Source: an uncultured Bacteroidota bacterium (GTDB taxonomy: Bacteria; Bacteroidota; Bacteroidia; Flavobacteriales; Flavobacteriaceae). Taken from it: DNA of 64,000 bases. The notes beneath the pieces are model-generated. The model was not told where the DNA came from, did not search any database, and worked only from the letters and a program-made list of their open reading frames with translations. Location of the stretch: the NCBI GenBank assembly GCA_902584445.1, contig CACHZY010000005.1:24213-88212 (forward strand), read 5' to 3'. Below, one piece after another: positions 1 through 7,385 of this stretch; position 1 is the stretch's first letter; each line of letters opens with the position of its first letter. A program made the position numbers and the translations under genes.

Positions 1-1
1 A

Positions 2-823
2 AAATGTATCAAAACCGATACCTACTACCGAGATGCAAATTTGGACTGGGAAAAGACCAAAACTGAAATTCTAAAAATGGTCAAAGGAAAAAGTATACTG
101 ATTTCTCAGGGATTCATCGGCAGTGCGCCCAATGGAATGACCACTACCCTTGGCCGCGAAGGTTCAGATTATAGCGCAGCGATTTTTGCATATGCCCTAG
201 TGGCAGATTCTGTAACCATCTGGAAAGATGTTCCAGGTGTTTTAAATGGAGATCCCCGAGAATTTGAAGACACGGTATTGCTTAATCAAATTTCCTACCG
301 CGAAGCAATTGAACTGGCTTTCTACGGTGCTTCTGTCATTCACCCCAAAACCCTTCAGCCACTTCAACGTAAAGAAATTCCATTGTACGTTAAGTCTTTT
401 GAAAACCCAAAGGAACCTGGTACAGCAGTTTCAAAAGGAAAAATCTTGGAACCATATGTTCCCTGCTATATTGTCAAAAAAAATCAAACTTTACTTAAAT
501 TGTCTTCCAAAGATTTTTCTTTTATCATTGAGGAGAATATCAGTGAGATTTTTGCTTTATTGCACCAATACAAGATGAGGGTTGAAATGATCCAAAACTC
601 CGCTATCAGTTTTTCCATTTGTATCTTCAATAAGTATAGTAAGCTAGAACTCTTAGTTAAGGCATTAAATGCAAAGTTTAATGTAAAAGTTACTGATCCG
701 GTTGCTCTTTACACCATTCGTCATTTTGACAAGCCCGCTATCAACTTTATAAAAAATAAGGTGGGTAAGATTGTTTTAGAACAAAGAACAACAGACACTG
801 CCCAATTTGTGGTGATGGATTAA
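2..823 (+). CDS. lysC: Aspartate kinase, 3' part (gene starts before the window)
   Basis: Phosphorylates aspartate, the first step of lysine, threonine and methionine synthesis in the cytoplasm. The reading frame is open from base 2, so the TTG at 41 in the ORF track is only the first permitted start inside the window. The visible 273 residues hold the second half of the amino-acid-kinase fold, with the aspartokinase signatures TTTLGREGSDYSAA and TIWKDVPGVLNGDPR, followed by a C-terminal region that reads as ACT-like, the usual allosteric domain. There is no homoserine dehydrogenase domain after it, so it is a monofunctional type. It converges on the next gene with a 4-base overlap of stop codons. 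Isozyme type cannot be fixed from this part alone. Confidence 0.93.
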   Translation, partial: KCIKTDTYYRDANLDWEKTKTEILKMVKGKSILISQGFIGSAPNGMTTTLGREGSDYSAAIFAYALVADSVTIWKDVPGVLNGDPREFEDTVLLNQISYREAIELAFYGASVIHPKTLQPLQRKEIPLYVKSFENPKEPGTAVSKGKILEPYVPCYIVKKNQTLLKLSSKDFSFIIEENISEIFALLHQYKMRVEMIQNSAISFSICIFNKYSKLELLVKALNAKFNVKVTDPVALYTIRHFDKPAINFIKNKVGKIVLEQRTTDTAQFVVMD

Positions 824-1764
824 AAAAATATATTTTTAATCTTTTCCACGATGGTAGTTGCTAGTTTGATGTGGCTTTCACGAGTCCATCCTCCCACATG
901 CGGGCTAAGGATTACATTTTTGGCGTTCATTAAATATTCCAAGGCTAAGGGAAGTTTGTCATCATTAAAAATAGAAGAAAAAGATCTGGTTTCATACTCC
1001 AAAACATCCAATCCTGCGCCCATAATTTTTCCGGATTTTAATCCCTTCACTAGATCCTCTGTAACCACAGCTGAACCTCTAGCTGTATTCAACAACCAAA
1101 AAGGGCGGCTCATTTCTTCGATAAAATTATAATCAATAATACCCCTTGTAATAGCTGTATGAGGTGTATGAATACTAATTACCTCGCTTTTAGCCATAAG
1201 TTCTTCCATGCTTACCTGCATTGCGTTTTCATCCCTAACATTATCTAAAATGTCATAGCAAAGCGTTGTTACATCAAAACCAGAAATTCTTTGGGCAAAA
1301 CTTTTTCCAGTATTTCCATAACCAATAATCCCAATCGTTCTCCCACTGAGTTCCCAACCTCGATGTCCATCCCTGTCCCATTGACCCCCTTTAATAGAAT
1401 CATGGCCTGCTTTTAGATTATTCATCAAACTAAGTAACATTCCTACACAATGTTCGCCCACAGCATTTCGATTACCTTCAGGTGCATTAATCAAGTAAAT
1501 ATTCTTCTTTTTAATAGCTTGATCATCAATATTTTCAATCCCTGCACCAACACGACCAATAAATTTTAAATTTCTGGCATGTAAAAGAAATGTCTTATCT
1601 ATTTTAAATTTACTCCGCAGAATAAGGCCATCGTACGCACCAATTTTAGAGAGTACTTCAGGTAGGCTGTCATCTAAAGCCAAATCATTTTGAAAGCCCA
1701 AAAGATCGAGTCCTTCAATCAGGGAGGGATGATTTTCTTCAATGTGTAAAACTTTCATTTTCAT
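820..1764 (-). CDS. D-2-hydroxyacid dehydrogenase (phosphoglycerate dehydrogenase-like)
   Basis: NAD-dependent D-2-hydroxyacid dehydrogenase of the SerA-like family, 314 residues, cytoplasmic. The Rossmann motif GIIGYGNTGKSF lies near residue 145. The family's catalytic residues are recognisable: Arg in NTARGSAVV and His in LSPHVGGWT. There is no C-terminal ACT domain, so this is the short form. The substrate could be 3-phosphoglycerate or another 2-hydroxyacid such as a glyoxylate-type compound; sequence alone does not decide. It lies 3 bases after mgtE on the same strand and is probably the last gene of an rsmA-mgtE-dehydrogenase transcript. Met3 is an alternative start. Confidence 0.88.
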   Translation of the reverse strand: MKMKVLHIEENHPSLIEGLDLLGFQNDLALDDSLPEVLSKIGAYDGLILRSKFKIDKTFLLHARNLKFIGRVGAGIENIDDQAIKKKNIYLINAPEGNRNAVGEHCVGMLLSLMNNLKAGHDSIKGGQWDRDGHRGWELSGRTIGIIGYGNTGKSFAQRISGFDVTTLCYDILDNVRDENAMQVSMEELMAKSEVISIHTPHTAITRGIIDYNFIEEMSRPFWLLNTARGSAVVTEDLVKGLKSGKIMGAGLDVLEYETRSFSSIFNDDKLPLALEYLMNAKNVILSPHVGGWTRESHIKLATTIVEKIKNIFF

Positions 1765-1767
1765 AGA

Positions 1768-3126
1768 TTAAAATCCCAAAAAGATTTTAGCCATGTAAAA
1801 AAACAAGAAAATCCCGAAAATATCATTGGCAGTGGTGATAAAGGGGCCTGTAGCAATAGCAGGGTCAATCCCTCGTTTATTAAGAATAATTGGCACAAAA
1901 GTACCCACTAATGCAGCGATAATAATTACCCCCATCATGGCGCCCGCAATGGTAAGGCTTATTATAGGGTCTTGATTGATAATGAAACCAAATAAAATAA
2001 GAATTAATGCCAACACTAGTCCATTAATAAGACCCAAGCCTATTTCTTTAAACAGTAGAGGGAGCAATGACCCTTTCACTAGGTTATTGGCCAGTCCCTG
2101 AACTATGATTGCTGAGGATTGAACACCAACATTTCCAGCCATAGCTGCGATCAGTGGAGTGTAAAAAAATAAACTCCGTAATTCAGGTAATTCCATTATT
2201 TTTTCAAAGTCTTGAAGAATAAAAACACCTCCTAAACCACCAAGTAATCCTAGAAATAGCCAAGGTAATCGAGCTTTTGTAAGCTCAAAAACACCATCAT
2301 TAGCTTCAACATCGTTAGATATTCCAGCCGCCAGCTGGTAATCCTTTTCTGCTTCTTCTTTAATGAGGTCAACGATATCGTCAATCGTAATTCTTCCCAC
2401 TAATTGTTTTTTTTTGTCCACAACAGGAATGGCTTCCAAATCGTATTTTGACATAATATCAGCAACTTCTTCCCCGGGTTGATCGATTGTTACAGCATCA
2501 ACTTGGGGAATATAAATATCTTTAACAATTGCCCTAGAATTGGCCGTTATCAAGTCTTTTAAAGAGAGTCTTCCCTTAAGAATATTGTGCTCATCTACTA
2601 CATAAATGGAATGAACTCGAGTAACCTCTTCTGCCTGAGCACGCATTGCGTTGAGACATTTTAAAACACTGAGATTTTCTTCTACTTTTACCAATTCCTT
2701 CGCCATCAAACCTCCTGCAGTATTTTCGTTATAGGTAAGCAGCTCACGAATATCTTCAACATGGTCAGAATCTTTAATTTGAGACATGACAATTTCCTGT
2801 CTATCTTCTGGTAGTTCTGAAATAAGGTCAGCAGCGTCATCTGTATCGAGCTCTTCGATTTCTTCTGCAATCTCTTTGGCAGAAAGTTTTTCTAGTATTC
2901 TCTCTCTTATGTCTTCATCCACTTCTGCAAGTGCATCAGCTGTCTTTTCACTTTCTAGAAGTTTGATTAGATAAGTCGCTTGTTCAGTTGAGAGTTCGTA
3001 AATGACTTCAGCAATATCTGCGTAATGCAAATCCTTTAATCTTTTGCGCAGCCGCACATCAGAGCTTTTATTTATGAGCTCCTTGATGTTATCTATCACA
3101 GATTTACTGATTTCAAACTTTGGCAT
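1768..3126 (-). CDS. mgtE: Magnesium transporter MgtE
   Basis: Inner-membrane Mg2+ channel/transporter, 452 residues, the normal length. The N-terminal part is the acidic helical MgtE_N domain, with many Glu/Asp residues that sense cytoplasmic Mg2+ in this family. A CBS-domain pair follows (about 130-260), preceded by ENTAGGLMAKE. The last 170 residues hold about five membrane segments, including the conserved AGNVGVQSSAI and the C-terminal TGPFITTANDIFGIF. The start overlaps the end of rsmA by 14 bases, which suggests translational coupling. The long Ser-rich ORF on the other strand (2786-2974) is the antisense shadow of the acidic domain. Confidence 0.96.
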   Translation of the reverse strand: MPKFEISKSVIDNIKELINKSSDVRLRKRLKDLHYADIAEVIYELSTEQATYLIKLLESEKTADALAEVDEDIRERILEKLSAKEIAEEIEELDTDDAADLISELPEDRQEIVMSQIKDSDHVEDIRELLTYNENTAGGLMAKELVKVEENLSVLKCLNAMRAQAEEVTRVHSIYVVDEHNILKGRLSLKDLITANSRAIVKDIYIPQVDAVTIDQPGEEVADIMSKYDLEAIPVVDKKKQLVGRITIDDIVDLIKEEAEKDYQLAAGISNDVEANDGVFELTKARLPWLFLGLLGGLGGVFILQDFEKIMELPELRSLFFYTPLIAAMAGNVGVQSSAIIVQGLANNLVKGSLLPLLFKEIGLGLINGLVLALILILFGFIINQDPIISLTIAGAMMGVIIIAALVGTFVPIILNKRGIDPAIATGPFITTANDIFGIFLFFYMAKIFLGF

Positions 3127-3892
3127 TTTCCACTTTTTTTGTCAGCGCAATGAATTCGTCTCCAGATAATTTTTCCGGTCGCAGGTCAAAGATACTATCT
3201 TCTATAACATTTTTTGGAATGCCAAGGCTTTTAAGACTGTTTCTTAAGGTTTTTCTGCGCTGTTGAAAACTTAGTTTTACGACTTTAAAGAGCAGTCTTT
3301 CATCGAAATCATTAGATAAATTCGTTTTTCTCGTTAGAGCAATGACCCCAGAATCTACTTTTGGAGGAGGTGAAAAGACTAATGGAGCTACACTGAAAAG
3401 GTATTCAGTATTATAGAAGATTTGACAAAGTACTGAAAGAATTCCATAGGCTTTACTTCCTGGTCTTTCACAGATTCTTTTGGCCACTTCTTTTTGGAAC
3501 ATTCCACAAAAAAAAGGAATTCGATCTCTGTTTTCAAGTGTCTTAAATACTATTTGACTTGAAATATTGTAAGGGAAGTTTCCAATAATTGAAAACTTTT
3601 CATTTCCAAAAAAACTTTTCAATTCCATTTTAATAAAATTTCCAGATATAATTTTATTTTTCAATGTCGGAAATTTTTTGGTTAAGAAACTTACAGCCTC
3701 ATTATCAATTTCTATAAGTTTTAAATTGATATTTTTTTTGATTAAAAAGTTTGTTAATACTCCCATTCCTGGGCCAATTTCTAAAACATTTTTTCCATGA
3801 TTAATAAATGGCTGATCAGTAATTTTTTCTGCAATATTTAAATCATTCAAAAAGTGTTGTCCTAACTTTTTTTTTGGAGTTACAGCTTTCAT
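3113..3892 (-). CDS. rsmA: 16S rRNA dimethyladenosine transferase RsmA (KsgA)
   Basis: S-adenosylmethionine-dependent enzyme that dimethylates two adjacent adenines in the 3' hairpin of 16S rRNA during 30S assembly. All family landmarks are visible: the N-terminal KKLGQHFLND, the SAM-binding VLEIGPGMGVLT and the catalytic motif GNFPYNISSQIVF (NxPY type). The C-terminal helical part contains RRKTLRNSLK. The length of 259 residues is standard. It is the first gene of a tight rsmA-mgtE-dehydrogenase cluster. About 115 bases separate it from serS upstream, and I see no clear terminator there. Confidence 0.96.
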   Translation of the reverse strand: MKAVTPKKKLGQHFLNDLNIAEKITDQPFINHGKNVLEIGPGMGVLTNFLIKKNINLKLIEIDNEAVSFLTKKFPTLKNKIISGNFIKMELKSFFGNEKFSIIGNFPYNISSQIVFKTLENRDRIPFFCGMFQKEVAKRICERPGSKAYGILSVLCQIFYNTEYLFSVAPLVFSPPPKVDSGVIALTRKTNLSNDFDERLLFKVVKLSFQQRRKTLRNSLKSLGIPKNVIEDSIFDLRPEKLSGDEFIALTKKVENAKV

Positions 3893-4006
3893 ACTTTTAA
3901 ATTATGATTTAAAGTTTTAGGCTAAATTTAGTAACCATTTACCTAATCAGAATATTAGGGAACAATGGAGGATTTGAATAAAACTTTACATTTAAGAATA
4001 TCATTT

Positions 4007-5278
4007 TTAATCAATCATTTCAAACCCAGTATAAGCTATTAAAGCTTCGGGTATTTTAATCCCACTCTTAACTTGAAAATTCTCTAGTAGTCCAGCAACT
4101 ACTCTAGGGATGGCGAGTGAACTTCCATTTAAAGTATGAACTAAAGCTTTTTTACCTTCACTATCTTTATATCTGATTTTAAGCCGTTCTGCCTGAAAAC
4201 TGTTAAATGTGGATACAGAACTCACTTCTAACCATCGCTCTTGAGCTGCTGAATAAATCTCAAAATCAAAGGTTAAGGCTGAGGTGAAGCCTAAATCTCC
4301 GCCACATAACTTTAATATCCTGAAGGGCAATTCTAATTCAGCTAAAATGTTTTTTACATGATCTACCATTCCATCTAGAGAATCTCTGGAATTATCAGGT
4401 CTTTCAATTCTGACGATTTCGACTTTATCAAATTGATGTAGTCTATTGAGTCCTCTAACATTTGCTCCATAGCTGCCAGCCTCTCTTCTAAAGCAGGGAG
4501 TATATCCAGTCATACAGATTGGAAGCTCCTTATTACTAAGTAATTTATTTCTATATATATTAGTTAATGGAACTTCCGCGGTTGGAATTAGATACAAGTT
4601 ATCTTCTTTAATGTGATACATCTGCCCTTCTTTATCTGGAAGTTGGCCCGTTCCAAATCCTGATAATTCATTAACTAGGTGTGGAACTTGATATTCTTTG
4701 TAACCAGCATCAATATTTTTATCGAGAAAATATTGAATTAGCGCTCTTTGAAGTTTAGCCCCTTTTCCTTTATATACAGGGAATCCAGCACCAGTAATTT
4801 TACTCCCAAGATCAAAATCAATTAGATTGTATTTTGTGGCTAATTCCCAATGTGGTAATGCCTTTTGAGGAAACTCAGGTATTAAGCCTGTACGAAAAAC
4901 TTCTTCATTATTGTCCTCGTTATTTCCTGAGGGTACAATATCCTCGGGAATATTTGGGATTTGAGTTCTCAACGACATTAAGTCTGCTTCTATCTTTTGT
5001 ATCTGTTCTTGCAAATCTTTTGTGACTATTTTCAAGTTTAGAGTTTCCACTTTTAGGTTGTTCGCTTCAACTTTTTTTCCTGATTTAAATAATATACCTA
5101 TATCATTTGAGAGTTGATTGCTTTTTGAAAGAACCTCATCTAATTGAGTTTGGAGGGCGCGACGATTTTGATCAATTTCAAGGAGTTGATCAATAAGTTC
5201 GGGGTGTGAAAAATTTCTCTTGGCTAAACCCTCTTTAGCTTTGGTCGGGTTTTCTCTAAGATAAACAAGCGATAACAT
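4007..5278 (-). CDS. serS: Seryl-tRNA synthetase
   Basis: Class II synthetase charging tRNA-Ser, 423 residues. An N-terminal long antiparallel coiled coil (about 30-105) would bind the tRNA long arm. The catalytic domain carries motif 2 (CFRREAGSYGANVRGL) and motif 3 (HTLNGSSLAIPRVVAGLLE). The ATG start is supported by a TACCTTTG promoter element that ends 19 bases upstream. The gene appears monocistronic, with ribF upstream on the same strand 54 bases away. Confidence 0.97.
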   Translation of the reverse strand: MLSLVYLRENPTKAKEGLAKRNFSHPELIDQLLEIDQNRRALQTQLDEVLSKSNQLSNDIGILFKSGKKVEANNLKVETLNLKIVTKDLQEQIQKIEADLMSLRTQIPNIPEDIVPSGNNEDNNEEVFRTGLIPEFPQKALPHWELATKYNLIDFDLGSKITGAGFPVYKGKGAKLQRALIQYFLDKNIDAGYKEYQVPHLVNELSGFGTGQLPDKEGQMYHIKEDNLYLIPTAEVPLTNIYRNKLLSNKELPICMTGYTPCFRREAGSYGANVRGLNRLHQFDKVEIVRIERPDNSRDSLDGMVDHVKNILAELELPFRILKLCGGDLGFTSALTFDFEIYSAAQERWLEVSSVSTFNSFQAERLKIRYKDSEGKKALVHTLNGSSLAIPRVVAGLLENFQVKSGIKIPEALIAYTGFEMID

Positions 5279-5297
5279 GTAATTTAATTTTTCATTA

Positions 5298-5305
5298 CAA
5301 AGGTA
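5298..5305 (-). promoter_or_regulatory. Candidate -7 element (TACCTTTG) for serS
   Basis: On the minus strand the sequence reads TACCTTTG, a match to the Bacteroidota -7 consensus TAnnTTTG, 19 bases before the serS ATG. No good TTG -33 element is seen at the usual distance, so this is a motif match only. Confidence 0.35.
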
Positions 5306-5332
5306 TGTGAAAGCATTGGATTTCTAATTAAA

Positions 5333-6265
5333 CTAGAGGTATTGTGGGATCAATTTTTGACAATGCTTCTTATCAATATCTAATTGAATCTTAAGCTTTT
5401 CAATAGATTCAAACTTTTTTTCCTCTCTAATTTTTTCTAATATTTCAAGAGTCATTTCGTGGCCATAGAGGTTTCCATTAAAATTAAATAAATGTGTTTC
5501 TATTTGATTATTTTTTGCTGATATCGTTGGTCTAATTCCAATGTTCATCATTCCAAAATAGGTTTGTTTTTTTAGCCTTGTCCTTGCAAGATAGACTCCA
5601 TTTTGAGGTTTGAGCTTATACTTTTCAAATATATTTAAGTTAGCTGTGGGGTAACCAATTTTTCTTCCCAATTCATCCCCTTTTATTATTTTTCCAGATA
5701 AATTAAATGGTCTGCTGAGGAATTTATTAACTAATTTAAAGTCTCCACTTATTATAGCATTTCGAACTTTGGTTGAACTTACCGAAATCGATTTAATATC
5801 TTGGGCAGGAATTTCATCAACCTCAAAATTATAATCTAAACCAAAACTCTTTAGGGTTTGAACCGTGGCCTCTCTATTTCGGCCAAAACGGTGATCATAA
5901 CCAATCATCAGTTTTGATACTTTTAGACTATTTACTAAGATATCTCGTGTAAATTTTATGGCTGACATTCTAGAAAAATCCTTTGTGAAAGGATGAATAA
6001 TCAAAACTTCCACTCCTAATTTTCTGAAAATATTTTTCTTTTCGTTCATGGTATCGATCATCTTAATATTTGAGTCCTTTTGCAAGACCATGCGGGGATG
6101 GGGAAAAAAAGTAAGCAATATCGTTAGTAAATTTTCTTTTTTCCCCTTTGCTACCATATCAGTGATAATTTTCCTATGTCCAATATGGACTCCGTCGAAT
6201 GTTCCAATTGTTACAATTGATTCTCTTGAAGGTTTGTATTCCAATATGTTTTCAAATACTTTCAT
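5333..6265 (-). CDS. ribF: Bifunctional riboflavin kinase / FAD synthetase
   Basis: Converts riboflavin to FMN and then FAD in the cytoplasm. The N-terminal half is the nucleotidyltransferase domain, with GTFDGVHIGHRKII near residue 20 and the conserved SSTKVRNAI near 160. The C-terminal half is the flavokinase domain with GRKIGYPTANL near 190. The 310 residues match the normal bacterial bifunctional form. Its start faces the metalloprotease gene across an 88-base divergent intergenic region that contains a TACTTTTG element on this strand. Confidence 0.96.
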   Translation of the reverse strand: MKVFENILEYKPSRESIVTIGTFDGVHIGHRKIITDMVAKGKKENLLTILLTFFPHPRMVLQKDSNIKMIDTMNEKKNIFRKLGVEVLIIHPFTKDFSRMSAIKFTRDILVNSLKVSKLMIGYDHRFGRNREATVQTLKSFGLDYNFEVDEIPAQDIKSISVSSTKVRNAIISGDFKLVNKFLSRPFNLSGKIIKGDELGRKIGYPTANLNIFEKYKLKPQNGVYLARTRLKKQTYFGMMNIGIRPTISAKNNQIETHLFNFNGNLYGHEMTLEILEKIREEKKFESIEKLKIQLDIDKKHCQKLIPQYL

Positions 6266-6284
6266 CTAAAATTAAGTATCACTT

Positions 6285-6292
6285 CAAAAGTA
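6285..6292 (-). promoter_or_regulatory. Candidate -7 element (TACTTTTG) for ribF
   Basis: Minus-strand TACTTTTG matches TAnnTTTG and ends 19 bases before the ribF ATG, the same distance as at serS. No convincing -33 TTG is visible. Confidence 0.35.
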
Positions 6293-6353
6293 CATTATAA
6301 TTGCTTTAAGTTTTGTGGTCTTTTTTTTTTAATTTAAAGGAAAAATAATTGCA

Positions 6354-7385
6354 TTGGTCATTCGACGAGTAATATTACTCTTTCTGTTCATTATTTTATT
6401 TTTCTTTAACGAGATCCAAGCCCAAGATTATTGGTCTAAAGCTGATAAAGAAATAGTCTTACCTCAAACATTTCAAGCAAGGGAAGATTGGCATTACTTA
6501 TCATTGGATAATGATAAATTAAAAGCTTTATTAATACCTAAAAACATTTCTACCTCCGAGTCTCAGGAAAATAATATATCGATTGAGCTTCCAAATGAAA
6601 AGGGAATTGAAGAAACATTTTCATTAACTTCTGTTGCTGTTCTATCTCCTGAACTAGCCAGACAATTTCCTAAGATTAAAACTTATGTGGGAAGAAGTAA
6701 AAGTAGACCAGATGTATCTGTAAGAATGTCATATACACCAATGGGAATCAATGCTTGGATACGTTTTCCAGACGGTAAAAATAGATTTATTCAACCGATT
6801 GATAAAGATAGAAATTACTTGTCTTATTTGCGATCAGAGAATAATACGATCAGTAGTTTTGAATGTACTACTCCATTGGATCAAAATTCGATTGTAGAAG
6901 AAAAATTAAAACGAAGGGGAAGTAGTCTCAGAACCTCTGATAGCCATCTTAAAATATTCAGGTTAGCCATCTCTACTTCTGGAGGTTATACTTCTTTTTG
7001 GGGAGATGATGATCAAAGTAATGGTAGTAATAAAGAAGATGCTTTTGCTGCAGTAGTTAGTACAATTAATCGAGTTAATGAGATTTTTGAAAATGAATTA
7101 GGAATTCACTTGGAGTTGGTAAATGGTCTGGATTTAATTTATGACGACCCTGATAATGACCCCTACACTGATGATTTTGGTTCTGAGGTTCAAGAAACCC
7201 TTGATGAGGTATTTGGCTCTCAAAACTACGATATTGGGCACTTATTTGCATATTCTACAGCAAGCGGTGGAGGGAATGCTGGTTCAGTAGGTAACGTCTG
7301 CATAGATAATAAAAAAGGGTCAGCTTACAGTTATCATCCCTTTGAGGGATCATTTAATGATCCTTTTTTTGAGCGATCATTTTGA
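6354..7385 (+). CDS. Secreted reprolysin-like metalloprotease, N-terminal part before a frameshift
   Basis: First part of a zinc-dependent secreted protease of the reprolysin/ADAM-like family found in Flavobacteriia. The chosen start is TTG, giving an N-terminal signal peptide (hydrophobic run ILLFLFIILFFF, then QAQD). It continues through the propeptide-like region and the first half of the catalytic domain (SDSHLKIFRLAISTSGGY onward). The frame stops at 7385, a few residues before the zinc motif, which continues in another frame in the next ORF (7342-10230). Read together the two ORFs form one protein of about 1,290 residues. A single-base deletion in the T run at 7364-7370 or at 7380-7383 would restore one frame. 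Either a sequencing error, a true pseudogene or a recoding event is possible. Confidence 0.85.
   Translation: MVIRRVILLFLFIILFFFNEIQAQDYWSKADKEIVLPQTFQAREDWHYLSLDNDKLKALLIPKNISTSESQENNISIELPNEKGIEETFSLTSVAVLSPELARQFPKIKTYVGRSKSRPDVSVRMSYTPMGINAWIRFPDGKNRFIQPIDKDRNYLSYLRSENNTISSFECTTPLDQNSIVEEKLKRRGSSLRTSDSHLKIFRLAISTSGGYTSFWGDDDQSNGSNKEDAFAAVVSTINRVNEIFENELGIHLELVNGLDLIYDDPDNDPYTDDFGSEVQETLDEVFGSQNYDIGHLFAYSTASGGGNAGSVGNVCIDNKKGSAYSYHPFEGSFNDPFFERSF

Noticed and set aside
2786-2974. Ser-rich plus-strand ORF opposite mgtE
   Set aside because: Antisense shadow of the acidic MgtE N-domain; no export or initiation signals of its own.
3942-3959. Inverted repeat CCTAAT-N6-ATTAGG between rsmA and serS as a terminator
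   Set aside because: No T run follows on either strand and the stem is short and AT-rich.
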